From positions 47,386 through 111,385 of the forward strand of contig NZ_JAGGOK010000024.1 of the NCBI RefSeq assembly GCF_018614615.1: a stretch of DNA of 64,000 nt, given 5' to 3'. The position numbers were made by a program, and so were the translations under genes. A model generated the notes under the pieces. That model did no database searches. It had not been told where the DNA came from and worked only from the letters and a program-made list of their open reading frames with translations. Source of the stretch: Streptomyces sp. ISL-100 (lineage in GTDB: Bacteria > Actinomycetota > Actinomycetes > Streptomycetales > Streptomycetaceae). This document shows, in pieces, positions 1 to 8,521 of the stretch (position 1 is the stretch's first letter; every line of letters starts with the position of its first letter).

Positions 1-225
1 CTGAAGGTGCTCGCCCGACCCCAGCACCCCATCCAGTTGCTTCGACAGATCAGGCTGCGGCCGTCTCGTCGCCGACTCGAACTGCCCGATGTACGTCCCC
101 GAGCAGAAGACGCGCTCGCCGAGCTGCTCCTGCGACCAGGTCGCTTCCTCCCGCAGGCGGCGCAGTTCCGCGCCGTAGAACGTCCTCGGTGAGGCGTACG
201 GGTCCAGGTGTTTGGGCTGGGTCAT
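1..225 (-). CDS. Partial XRE-family helix-turn-helix regulator (DUF5753-type N-terminus)
   Basis: The gene reads leftward off the window edge, so only the first 75 codons are present and no stop is seen. The start is an ATG at 225-223 behind a GAAGGGG-like ribosome site. The visible protein begins MTQPKHLDPYASPRTFYG and continues into a typical XRE helix-turn-helix with WSQEQLGERV, SGTYIGQFE and RRPQPDLSKQLD. In Streptomyces such N-termini usually precede a DUF5753 ligand-like domain, and the gene is usually followed by small partner genes. Here two small genes run divergently from it (347-846). A DNA-binding regulatory role is well supported; the target and the C-terminal half are unknown. 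Confidence 0.8.
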   Translation of the reverse strand, partial: MTQPKHLDPYASPRTFYGAELRRLREEATWSQEQLGERVFCSGTYIGQFESATRRPQPDLSKQLDGVLGSGEHLQ

Positions 226-346
226 GGCCAAGGCCCCTTCGGCGCAAAGGTGTTGCTGGGTGGATCTCCCTGTTCAGCGTAGCTCCGTACGGTCACGCTT
301 CAACTGCGAACAGTGACATTCCCTCCGAAAGGAAGGCGCTGCCCCC

Positions 347-589
347 ATGAGCGCATCCCAGGAACATGGCCAGGACCAGACCCCCGACCCCCTCACCGCC
401 ACCACCGAAGCCGTACAGGACCTGAAACAGGCTCTCGCCGGCCTCGGTATCACCCTGCCCTCCCTCGGTATCGACCTCGCCTCCTGCGCGGTCACCACGC
501 TCACGCCGCGCCCCCTCGTCGAGCTGGGCCGCTGCAACCTGGCCACGGCCCGGCGGCTCACGGCCGCGCTCCGGAAGGCGGCGCCGTGA
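347..589 (+). CDS. Small conserved-type hypothetical protein (80 aa)
   Basis: The start ATG lies behind a GAAAGGAAGG ribosome site about ten bases upstream. The 80-residue product has no signal peptide or membrane helix. It has a hydrophilic N-terminus and an amphipathic middle (VQDLKQALAGLG, RRLTAALRK). It overlaps the next gene by GTGA, so the two are translationally coupled. It lies divergent from an XRE regulator. Small partners of this kind are common beside such regulators in Streptomyces, but I assign no function. Coding is supported by base composition and the tight overlap. Confidence 0.6.
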   Translation: MSASQEHGQDQTPDPLTATTEAVQDLKQALAGLGITLPSLGIDLASCAVTTLTPRPLVELGRCNLATARRLTAALRKAAP

Positions 590-846
590 ACGACGTACCG
601 CCGCACCCAAACCCAAACCCGCAACCGCATCCGCGCCTCACCCCCGGCACCGTCGTCCGCGACGAGCTGCGGGACCGTATCGGCGAAGTGATGGGGGCCG
701 AGGGACCGTACCTCCACCTGCGCCCCCTCGGCGGGGGCCGCGAATGGGACGCCGAGCCCGGCCGGGTGCGGCCCGCGACGGCCGCCGAGCGGCTCAGTGC
801 CGCGGTGGCCGCCGCCAACGCGGTCAGCCGGGGCGAGCGGGCGTAG
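586..846 (+). CDS. Small hypothetical protein (86 aa), coupled to the preceding gene
   Basis: The GTG start at 586 overlaps the stop of the upstream gene in a GTGA arrangement. The protein has an Asn/Pro/His-rich N-terminus, then a compact segment (TPGTVVRDELRDRIGEVMG) and a conserved-looking GGREWDAEPGRVRPATAAE stretch. It looks cytosolic. Genes of this type in Streptomyces often sit with XRE/DUF5753 regulators. It ends 50 bases before the convergent PglW-like gene. Function is not recognised. Confidence 0.6.
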   Translation: MNDVPPHPNPNPQPHPRLTPGTVVRDELRDRIGEVMGAEGPYLHLRPLGGGREWDAEPGRVRPATAAERLSAAVAAANAVSRGERA

Positions 847-895
847 CCGATCGCACCCGACCGGAACCGCGCAGCCGGAGCCCGCCCCGCCCCGG

Positions 896-3800
896 CTAAG
901 CGGCGCGGCCGCCGCCGTTCCGGTCGGTCCGGTGCTGGTTGGTGACCCAGGCGTCCACGAGCCTGACCCACTCCTCCGGATCCTGAAGCGGAACAGCCGT
1001 ACTGTCCAGCTTCGGCGCCGCGGTCGGGTCGACCACCGAGCACAGCAGCCACAGGCCACGCTGCCCTCGCCCGCCGGCCCTCGCGGCGTCCGAGAGCCGT
1101 TGCAGGACGCCCATGCCGCCGTACCGGGCCATGACCGCCGCATCGTGGAGCAGCAGCGGACGGCGCCCCCCGGGCTCACCCGCCTCACCGGAGGTCAGCG
1201 TGGCCGTCAGCTGCTGCTCGACCGCGCCCCACGCCGCCGCCGTGTACTCGGCGAACTTCAGCGCCCCCCGTGAACCAGGCTCGGCGATGTCCGCCTTGAG
1301 CAGGGTTTCCCAGGTCGGCTTGGGCCGGGCGGACACCAGGTGGTGCAGCGAGCGCAGATAGAGCACGCTCACATTCACCGGCTCAGCGAAGAGACGTCCC
1401 CGCTGCTCCTCCGGCCGGACCAGCTCGTCCAGCGCCAGCTGGTAGCGGTCCATGCTCACCGTCAGCACTCGGAAGCCGGAGCGCTCCTTGGCGAGGAGCA
1501 GTTGATCCTCGGCCCGCTGGGCGGCCTGGATTTCCGGCGTCTGGGCACCCCAGCGGCCCACCCGGGTGCCCCGGGTAGGGCTGCGCTGGGTGATGACGGA
1601 CGTCGGGTCCGCCGAGCCCGCATGGCGCTTCGGGTAGAACTTGCCGCGCTTGGACTTCGGGTCCGTACGCCACTGCACATCGAAACCGGCCTGGCGCAGC
1701 AGCTTGCCCAGCGGGTTGTAGTGATCGGGGAGTGGTGTGCGCAGCTCGGGGAAGCGGGCCGTGACCCGGTCGTGGACGTTCTCTATGGTCAGCCCGGGCT
1801 GCTGGTCGTCCGGTGCGCCCGCCAGGGGAAGGATGAGTCCGGCCTGGGTGAGGCGCAGTGCACGTACGGGCGACAGATCCCGGGAGTAGATCTCCAGCCG
1901 AGCGTTTGCTGCCGCGTTACGGGCGGCAGCGGCGGCCAGGGTGACCATACGGGCCTCGTCCAGGGCGATACGCAGGCCGGGGTGCCGGGCATGGAAGGCG
2001 TCGTCCGCCGCCATCACCTGCTCCAGCACAGTGCTCGGGCTGGCCAGCGTCCCGCGACCGGCCAGGCTCTCCGCGGCCTTGCCGAGCCGGTCGGCGTAAT
2101 CGAGGAGAGAGGGGCCGGAGGGGGTGTCCGGGCTGTCGGTGTCCTCGTCGACCTCCAGTGCGATCAGCATCACATTGTCGCCGGAGTCGCCGTGCCGCCG
2201 CCCGCGCAGCCGCCGCGGGGTCAGCGCCCAGTCGACCTCGTACGCCGCGCGTGCGGCCGCCATGCCCAGGGCCGTACGCACCACAGGGTCGGCCTGCATG
2301 GTGCCGCGCTTGGCGACCAGGGTTTCGGCCAGCTCGGCAGCGGATGCGACCCGGCCGAGCTCGGCGAGCACCTCGATGACCTCGTTGCGCAGCTCGACCA
2401 GGGCCTCTTCTTTGACCCATCGCTTGCGCTGGTCGCCGAGGATCTGGGTGATGCGGCTCTCCGTGACCTGCTCGCTGGTGAGCGGGGCGACCGGCTTGTT
2501 CAGGGTCCAGCTCGGCAGCCCGTCCGGGAGGCCGCCGTGTTCGTCGGGGAGCCGCAGCAGCAGCCGGGTGGCCTCGACCTCGGTGGCGTTGCGCCCCTTG
2601 GGCGCGGTCTTCGGCACGAGCAGAGTGACCAGGGCGTCCAGGCTGAGGCGGCGCAGCGGGAGTGTGCTGCCGGCCTCCTGCTGCTCGGCCCTGGCCTCCG
2701 CGACCTCGTCCGCCGAGTCACTGCGCTCGGCCGGGGACAGCGGGGAGGGCTGCCGGGCGTTGAAGGCGATACGCCACTGCTTCAGGCGGGCGTTGATCTC
2801 GTCGCGGGTCCGGGCCCCCAGACCAGGCTGGTTGACCAGGCGCCGCGTCGAGTAGTCGAGCAGATCGCCGACGGTGTTGAGGCTCAGGTTGTTGAGAAAG
2901 GAGACGGCCCGCTGGGAGAGCCCGGAGACAGCGAGGCTGGTCTCCCGCTTCGCCTGTGCGGCGGCTTCCTCCCGCTGGGCGGCTTCGTCGGCGCCTTCGT
3001 CGGCCGGTAGTTCCCCGACCGCCTCGGCGTGCTTCGAAGGCCGGCCGACCGCAGGCTGGTCGGCGAGCAGAAGGACCCGCTGCCACTCCTTCTGCATTTC
3101 CTGCAGATCAGGGAAACGCTGCTGTACGTCCCGGTGCAGCGCCCGCCGGAAGAACTTCACCAGGCCGTCACGGAGGGACGGATCGAAAGCCTCCGCAGCG
3201 ACCAGGGGGTAGGGCCACTCCTTGGGATCGGTCTGGCGCGGGATGCTCTTGCCGTCGCCCCACACGGGCAGCTCGCCCGAAGCCATCTCGTGCAGGGTGA
3301 CGGCCAGTGCGTACCACTCGGCATGGGCGTCGTACCGGCCGCGGGTGATGATGCCGACGAAGGGGTCGAGATAGCCGTCTGTACCCGAAGTGATCTGATC
3401 AATAGGGGCGTTGGCGAGCGAGAAGTCGAAAAGCACCAGCTGTTTGGTGCCATTGGGGCGGACCCGGATGGCGATGTTGTCCGGCTTGACGTCGCGGTGC
3501 CAGACGCCCTCGCCGTCGAGGAAGTCCACGGCGGCGAACAGATAGGTGGAGTACGTCCTCAGCTGGTCCGGCAGCAGCCGGCCTTCCTCACGCAGCTGGC
3601 GGGCCACCGTGCGGTCGCCCGCGTGGTCCAGTACCAGCACGGTGCGGGGACCGATGACGACGGGCTCGGGCAGGGCGAGCCGGATCACCTTGGAGTCATT
3701 GCGGAGCTGGGCGAGAACATCGGCCTCGCGCCGCAGCACCTTCGCGTAGTCGTCCTTGCGGGCAATCTTCAGGACGACCGGGGCCCCGTCGCGCTCGGTG

Positions 3801-5485
3801 TCGTCGGCGAGCAGGGCGCGGCTGGTCGAGCCCTGACCGAGGCTGCGCTTGATCAGAAAACGGCCGCCGACCAGATCGCCGGGGCGGCCGTCAAGCGGGT
3901 CGCTCTCCTCGGCAGGGGCATCCGCAGTCTCGGATTCGACAGGTGCCGCCAGATCGAGATCGACGGAGTCGAGCATCTCCAGGAACTCGGCGACCGTGCG
4001 GGTCCGGCGAGCCGGACCGTAGGCGGTGGCGGACTGGATGAGCTCGTCGACGTACGTGGAAAGGCCGTCGACCAGGGAAGACGGGGCCAGGCCGTTGCCG
4101 TGCTCCAGCCGGGCGGTCAGCTCTGCCTGGCTGGACGCGGGTGCCCTGCCCGTGAAGAGCAGATAGCCGAGCACGCCGAGACCGAAGACGTCCAGCGCCA
4201 CCGGGTCGGGGGCCCGGGCGGTCAGCTCGGGGGCCAGATACGGGTCGGCGGCCTCGGAGACGTACGCGGCGACATTGTGCGAAGGGACGATCTCGTGCCC
4301 GCTGGTCGGCGCCCCGCCGGAGCCGCCGGTGCCCGAGTCCGACCCGCGCCGCACCGCCGTCTGCCACTCGGCGATCTGCAGCCGCGGGCGCAGCCAGCGC
4401 TGCTCTTCGCTCTCCCCGCGGCTACGCGCGCCGGGACGCACATGCACGGCGCGGGCACAGAGGGTGCGGTGGTAGAGCCGGTGCCGGTGCGCGAAGTTCA
4501 GGGTTTCCGCGAGCTGGCGCAGCAGGCCCGCACGGCCTTGCGCGTCCAGCTTGTCGCCGTACTGAACGAGATAGTCGTCAAGGCGAAGCGTGCGCGGGTC
4601 GTACGTGTAGACCAGCGCAGGTCCGGCACTGTGGCCGCTCTCGTCGAAGTTCTCCAGCGTGACGAGCCCCGGATGCTCCAGGCCTTGCAGGACCTGGGCC
4701 TCCCGCTCCGCGGTATGGCTGATGGACTGCCGGGTCTGCTGGTCCCCGCCGCGCTCGCGCAGATAGAGCCGCACCCGGCGGACCTTGCGCATCGAGTCGT
4801 GATGCCCCAGATAGTCGGCCCAGTTCGGTCCGGTGTCGAAGGGCTTCCGGTCCAGCCGATACGTTCCGACGTGGAATTCCGCGTCGGAACGGCCGATGCC
4901 CACACTCTCCAGGAGCCTGCCGAGGTGCTTGGAGAGCTGCGGGTCGACCCCGCTCTTCACATCGTGGGCCGGTCGCTGAAGCTCGGCGAGAACACTGGGG
5001 AGCGTGCCGTGGCCGTCCTTGCCGAAGACGCCAGCGAGGTCGTTGGCGGAGAGGTTGATGCGCAGCCCCGGCGAGGTGAAGACGACAAGCTCTTGGACGT
5101 AGGGCACCGGGCGGCGGATATTCGCCCGCTGCATGGCGTCCTTGAGCAGTCCCTTGAGCTCCTTGGCCTTCTGATTCGCCAGATGGCGAGGGTTGCGGTG
5201 CACCCGGTGGTGGCCCTCGGATGTCGTCTGGATCCAGCTGGCTCCAGAGGAGGTGACGGCGCCCTGCCAGGCCTTCAGCTCGATCAGAAAGAGCCCTGCG
5301 GGGGCGGCGACCAGCAGATCGACTTCGCGGACGTGGCCGCTGTTCGCGGTGAAGGTGAAGTTGGACCAGGCACGGTAGGGCTCGCTGTCAGGGAGCCGCT
5401 CCTTGAGGTACAGCAAACCGCTGCGCTCGTGCTGGAACTGCGACTCGGTGATCGTTACCCACCGGCCGTCGCGCATGGTCGCCAT
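896..5485 (-). CDS. pglW: PglW-like NERD domain / double protein-kinase protein (BREX/Pgl-type)
   Basis: This is a 1,529-residue protein. Residues 10-130 form a NERD nuclease-related domain, with D56 and the E69-L-K71 triplet matching a PD-(D/E)xK core. Residues about 230-500 form a kinase-like domain in which HRD is replaced by H339-R-T341, so it is probably inactive. Residues 540-800 are a second kinase with the loop LGQGST (549-554), K573, E587, HRDVKPDN (663-670) and D687-F-S in place of DFG. Residues 853-905 resemble an RNA polymerase alpha C-terminal (helix-hairpin-helix) fold. A long C-terminal region ends in a conserved-looking LLLHDAAVMARYGG segment. Length and order match PglW, the Ser/Thr kinase of the phage growth limitation/BREX type 2 system. 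No PglX, PglY or PglZ is present here. ATG at 5485 or the in-frame ATG three codons later could start it; both lie behind AGGAAGGGAAGG. The gene symbol is by architecture only. Confidence 0.8.
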   Translation of the reverse strand: MATMRDGRWVTITESQFQHERSGLLYLKERLPDSEPYRAWSNFTFTANSGHVREVDLLVAAPAGLFLIELKAWQGAVTSSGASWIQTTSEGHHRVHRNPRHLANQKAKELKGLLKDAMQRANIRRPVPYVQELVVFTSPGLRINLSANDLAGVFGKDGHGTLPSVLAELQRPAHDVKSGVDPQLSKHLGRLLESVGIGRSDAEFHVGTYRLDRKPFDTGPNWADYLGHHDSMRKVRRVRLYLRERGGDQQTRQSISHTAEREAQVLQGLEHPGLVTLENFDESGHSAGPALVYTYDPRTLRLDDYLVQYGDKLDAQGRAGLLRQLAETLNFAHRHRLYHRTLCARAVHVRPGARSRGESEEQRWLRPRLQIAEWQTAVRRGSDSGTGGSGGAPTSGHEIVPSHNVAAYVSEAADPYLAPELTARAPDPVALDVFGLGVLGYLLFTGRAPASSQAELTARLEHGNGLAPSSLVDGLSTYVDELIQSATAYGPARRTRTVAEFLEMLDSVDLDLAAPVESETADAPAEESDPLDGRPGDLVGGRFLIKRSLGQGSTSRALLADDTERDGAPVVLKIARKDDYAKVLRREADVLAQLRNDSKVIRLALPEPVVIGPRTVLVLDHAGDRTVARQLREEGRLLPDQLRTYSTYLFAAVDFLDGEGVWHRDVKPDNIAIRVRPNGTKQLVLFDFSLANAPIDQITSGTDGYLDPFVGIITRGRYDAHAEWYALAVTLHEMASGELPVWGDGKSIPRQTDPKEWPYPLVAAEAFDPSLRDGLVKFFRRALHRDVQQRFPDLQEMQKEWQRVLLLADQPAVGRPSKHAEAVGELPADEGADEAAQREEAAAQAKRETSLAVSGLSQRAVSFLNNLSLNTVGDLLDYSTRRLVNQPGLGARTRDEINARLKQWRIAFNARQPSPLSPAERSDSADEVAEARAEQQEAGSTLPLRRLSLDALVTLLVPKTAPKGRNATEVEATRLLLRLPDEHGGLPDGLPSWTLNKPVAPLTSEQVTESRITQILGDQRKRWVKEEALVELRNEVIEVLAELGRVASAAELAETLVAKRGTMQADPVVRTALGMAAARAAYEVDWALTPRRLRGRRHGDSGDNVMLIALEVDEDTDSPDTPSGPSLLDYADRLGKAAESLAGRGTLASPSTVLEQVMAADDAFHARHPGLRIALDEARMVTLAAAAARNAAANARLEIYSRDLSPVRALRLTQAGLILPLAGAPDDQQPGLTIENVHDRVTARFPELRTPLPDHYNPLGKLLRQAGFDVQWRTDPKSKRGKFYPKRHAGSADPTSVITQRSPTRGTRVGRWGAQTPEIQAAQRAEDQLLLAKERSGFRVLTVSMDRYQLALDELVRPEEQRGRLFAEPVNVSVLYLRSLHHLVSARPKPTWETLLKADIAEPGSRGALKFAEYTAAAWGAVEQQLTATLTSGEAGEPGGRRPLLLHDAAVMARYGGMGVLQRLSDAARAGGRGQRGLWLLCSVVDPTAAPKLDSTAVPLQDPEEWVRLVDAWVTNQHRTDRNGGGRAA

Positions 5486-5668
5486 CCTTCCCTTCCTGCC
5501 GCAGGCTTTCGCCTGGCTTGCCTGGTCAGCGCTCCAGCGTATCCGGATGCGGTGACAGGAGGCTCACAGCCGGGCTTCCGGCGTGGATCCAGGGCAGACG
5601 GTAGGCAACAGGCCGGTTGCTGTCACGGCCTGAGAGGCAAGCCGAGCCGCTCCGCATAGGGTGAAGTC

Positions 5669-6787
5669 ATGCCTTTCAAGCTCTCAGAGGTGTTCATCGA
5701 AGGGTTCGCCTCGCTCCGTTCCGCCACGCTCACCCTTGGTGATGTGACTGTGCTGGTCGGTGCCAATGGTGCGGGCAAGAGCAATGTGGTCGGGGCTCTG
5801 GAGCTGCTCGGGCGGATGGCGGACGAGCAGCTGGCGCTGGAGGTGGGGCTGCAGGGTGGGGCAGGGGCAATGCAGTACGCAGGGCCGCGAGCCGAGGAAG
5901 GCATCCGGCTGAGGGTGACTGCCTCTCCGTATCGCTATGAGGCGCATCTGGTGCCTGCCGCCAACGACTCCTTCGTCTTCGCGGCGGAGAAGGGGCACTT
6001 CCACGAGCGGGGCCATGGCCGGCCTCTGGACGAGAGCTTCGGACAGGGGCACCGGGAGTCCCTCCTGCGGGAGAAAGAGCTGGAACAGCTGTCGCGGCTG
6101 GCGGGGCCGATGCGTGCGATCCTCGCCGGCTGCCGGGTCTTCCACTTCCAGGACACCAGCAGCAACGCCCCCGTCAAGAAACTCGGGTACACCGCGGACA
6201 ACGAGGCACTGCGACCGGACGCGAAGAATCTCGCGGCTTTCCTGCTGCGCCTGCGCGAGAGTGAACCGAAGGCATACCGCAGGATTGTGCGGGCGGTGCG
6301 GACGGTGGCTCCGTTCTTCCGGGACTTCCTCCTGGCCGAGGAGCCGGGAGGAAACATCCGCCTACGCTGGCTGCAAGAGGGCGTCGATGCGATCTTCCCG
6401 GCAGAAGCGCTCTCGGACGGAACCCTCCGTTACATCTGCCTGTGTGTGCTGCTGCTCCAGCCGGATCCACCGGCCCTCCTCACCCTGGACGAGCCGGAAT
6501 TGGGGCTCCATCCCTACGCCGTCGTGCAACTGGCGGACATGCTGCGCTCCACAGCGACGCGCAGCCAAGTCGTCATCGCCACACAGTCGGTGACTCTGCT
6601 CAACCAGTTCTCGCTGGACGACATTGTGGTGGTGGAGAGGGAAGACGGGGCGACGACGCTGCACCGCCCCAAGCGTGAGGAACTCCGGGACTGGCTGGAT
6701 GACTACTCTCTCGGCGAGCTGTGGGAGAAGAACGTTCTGGGCGGCCGCCCGGTCCCCGAGCTGCCACTGCGAGGGCGCACGGCATGA
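5669..6787 (+). CDS. AAA-family ATPase (RecF/OLD-like, AbiLi/RloA-type)
   Basis: The protein has 372 residues. The Walker A motif is GANGAGKS (31-38), the signature-like SDGTLRY lies at 249-255 and the Walker B LLTLDEPE at 270-277. These are followed by VVIATQSVTLL, where Gln306 replaces the usual switch histidine. It belongs to the SMC/RecF-like ATPases (AAA_15/AAA_21 class) found with a small TOPRIM partner. Its stop overlaps the DUF4276 gene start (ATGA), so the pair is co-translated. This pairing is known in abortive-infection and restriction-linked cassettes such as AbiL and RloAB. It diverges from the PglW-like gene across a 183-bp spacer, which suggests a shared defence locus. The biochemical output is not deducible from sequence. 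Confidence 0.85.
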   Translation: MPFKLSEVFIEGFASLRSATLTLGDVTVLVGANGAGKSNVVGALELLGRMADEQLALEVGLQGGAGAMQYAGPRAEEGIRLRVTASPYRYEAHLVPAANDSFVFAAEKGHFHERGHGRPLDESFGQGHRESLLREKELEQLSRLAGPMRAILAGCRVFHFQDTSSNAPVKKLGYTADNEALRPDAKNLAAFLLRLRESEPKAYRRIVRAVRTVAPFFRDFLLAEEPGGNIRLRWLQEGVDAIFPAEALSDGTLRYICLCVLLLQPDPPALLTLDEPELGLHPYAVVQLADMLRSTATRSQVVIATQSVTLLNQFSLDDIVVVEREDGATTLHRPKREELRDWLDDYSLGELWEKNVLGGRPVPELPLRGRTA

Positions 6788-7452
6788 TCACGGTGGGGGT
6801 GCTGTGTGAGGGGCAGACAGAAGAGACCATGGTCAGGGATTTCCTGTCTCCTGAACTCTTCGCTGCGGGAATTGTTCTCGTACCCACCATCCTGCTGACC
6901 GGGACGACCGCCGGGGGGCGGTCCGGACGGGGTGGCGTGAGCAAGTGGTCGAAAATCGAGAAAGACCTTCGGAACCGGCTGTCCAGCACGCCGCACTGGG
7001 CTGCCGTGACGATGCTGCTCGACTACTACGGACTGCCACAGGACAGCCCCGGCATGGCGAACCGGCCGAACGGTTCGGCGAGGCAGCGTGCGGAGCATGT
7101 GGAGCAGCAGATCGCAGAGCGGATCGAGGATCCGCGGTTCATCCCCTATCTCGTCCTTCATGAGACTGAGGCATGGGTCTTCGCGGCGGCGGAGCAGCTG
7201 GCGGACTGGTACGACGATGCCTCGCTGGGGGGCGAGCTCAAGCGACAGGCTGATGCGGCAGGCGGCCCCGAGTACGTGAACGATGGGCCGGATACCGCGC
7301 CGTCGAAGCGGCTGTTGCGCTTGTGCCCGGCGTACACCAAGACCCAGGACGGCCCGGTGGTAGTTGCCGACCTCGGCTTGCAGGCGTTGAGAGCGGCCTG
7401 CCCGCACTTTGACGCTTGGATCGGCCGACTGCTGGCTCTGGCGGGCCAGTGA
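6784..7452 (+). CDS. DUF4276 family TOPRIM-like protein (AbiLii/RloB-type partner)
   Basis: This 222-residue protein begins ITVGVLCEGQTEE, the hallmark of DUF4276. The TOPRIM-like acidic residues visible are E9 and E13 and then D80 in MLLDYYGLP. A central HETEAWVFAA segment is also characteristic. The start ATG overlaps the stop of the upstream ATPase. In known cassettes the ATPase controls this presumed metal-dependent nuclease or nucleotidyl-transfer partner; that mechanism is inferred from family context. An intrinsic-terminator hairpin follows about 50 bases downstream. Confidence 0.85.
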   Translation: MITVGVLCEGQTEETMVRDFLSPELFAAGIVLVPTILLTGTTAGGRSGRGGVSKWSKIEKDLRNRLSSTPHWAAVTMLLDYYGLPQDSPGMANRPNGSARQRAEHVEQQIAERIEDPRFIPYLVLHETEAWVFAAAEQLADWYDDASLGGELKRQADAAGGPEYVNDGPDTAPSKRLLRLCPAYTKTQDGPVVVADLGLQALRAACPHFDAWIGRLLALAGQ

Positions 7453-7499
7453 CGAGGCGACGCACCGAGTGTGATTCGTGAGTCGTGAACCCGTGGAAC

Positions 7500-7541
7500 A
7501 AAAAAATCGGGCGTCCGCACCGAAGTGCTGACACCCGATCT
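7500..7541 (-). terminator. Hairpin with seven-base T run: probable original tRNA-Arg terminator
   Basis: A stem of 13 pairs with two mismatches (7506-7520 with 7525-7539, loop CGAA) is followed on the minus strand by seven Ts. It lies about 56 bases from the left copy of the tRNA 3' end. Before the island inserted it would have sat directly downstream of tRNA-Arg. It may also stop rightward transcription from the DUF4276 gene, but there is no T run on that side. Confidence 0.75.
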
Positions 7542-7596
7542 TGGCACCCGTGGTCACGTTACCGGCGGCGATGGCCGAACTCGCTCCCATGTTTGG

Positions 7597-7643
7597 GTGC
7601 CCCCGGCAGGATTCGAACCTGCGCACACGGCTCCGGAGGCCGT
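7597..7643. repeat. attL: 47-bp copy of the tRNA-Arg(CCG) 3' end
   Basis: This stretch is identical over 47 bases to 22884-22930, which is the 3' half of an intact tRNA-Arg gene from the anticodon stem to the base after the discriminator. Here it lacks the 5' half, so it cannot be a working tRNA. This is the direct-repeat pattern left by a tyrosine integrase that inserts at a tRNA 3' end. Confidence 0.92.
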
Positions 7644-8521
7644 CCGATTCCCGTGTGTTTCCGCAGGTCAGAGGGTTACCTGACGGACCGTTAGGCTCGC
7701 CGTCCCGCGCATGTCCCGCGAAGATGAAATGTACTGTTTGGGCGCTTTGCCCTGCCCGGTGACTGGTGCTCGTCGGTCGCTTCCTGCGGCGGAGGTCATG
7801 ACTTCCTCGGGTAAGCGTAGGGGGTGTAGGGTGCCGCCTTCAATCGAACGGGGAGGCGTTCTGGGGCGCGTGAGTGAGTGAAGTGCGCCGGGGGCGCCCC
7901 CGACTCTCTGGGGGGCGACAGTGCGGTGCCTCGGGCGAACGTGAGTGGCGGGCGTGCACCCGCGTTGAGCTTCCGGCTTCCGGCGCCGGCGGGTGAGAGG
8001 CACATCGTCGGTGCTGTGCCGGAGCGCTGGCACCGCGGCCTCTGCTCCACGCGATGGGTTGCGTCGGCCGGAGGGCAGGACTTGGTCGGGCTCCGACGGC
8101 GAACATCGAGCGGAACGTCGGGAGGGCTTGCCGGCGGCTGCCGGAGCGGGCGAAGGTCGGCTCGGGCGGCCAGCGCGTACCAAGACTAGGACGGCGCCGT
8201 TCTTCCTTGCCCGGCATGTGCTCGGCGTAGGGGCTGCGATGCTCTGGAGTCAAAGCCCTGCGCATGCGGACCAGTAGTGAGTCGACTGGGTCCTGGAGTA
8301 GTTGCGCGGGGGACCGGCCGCACCTGGTCGTGAATGCAGACGGCTGTCGTGTGACGTTGTGGGCTTGGTTTTGGGCGCGGCCTTTCGACGTGCGGGCAGG
8401 TGGTGGCGGTGGACTATCCATGATGCGCGGGATTGCCGGTTTGGCCAACCGGCGATCCCACGCTATGTTGCGCTGCCGGAAGCGGAGAACGTGAACCAGA
8501 AAGATCTCCCGAATTCTTGGT
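7644..8521. other. Non-coding or decayed left end of the island
   Basis: No gene can be supported here. Open frames on both strands lack codon bias, ribosome sites and recognisable motifs, and their translations are low-complexity Arg/Pro/Ser. GC is somewhat lower in patches. It may hold the excision region of the element or remnants of lost genes. Confidence 0.5.

Noticed and set aside
896..5485. A complete BREX type 2/Pgl system
   Set aside because: No methyltransferase, PglY ATPase or PglZ phosphatase gene is present anywhere in the window.
3029..5659. An 876-codon open frame antisense to the PglW-like gene
   Set aside because: The opposite strand has clear kinase and NERD motifs; this frame has none and extends across the divergent promoter.
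7597..7650. A second tRNA-Arg gene
   Set aside because: Only the 3' half is present. After position 7643 the sequence no longer forms the D arm or 5' acceptor strand, so it is an attachment-site copy.
7840..8448. A 202-codon frame on the minus strand inside the island
   Set aside because: It has a low-complexity Pro/Arg/Ser translation, no ribosome site and no codon bias.
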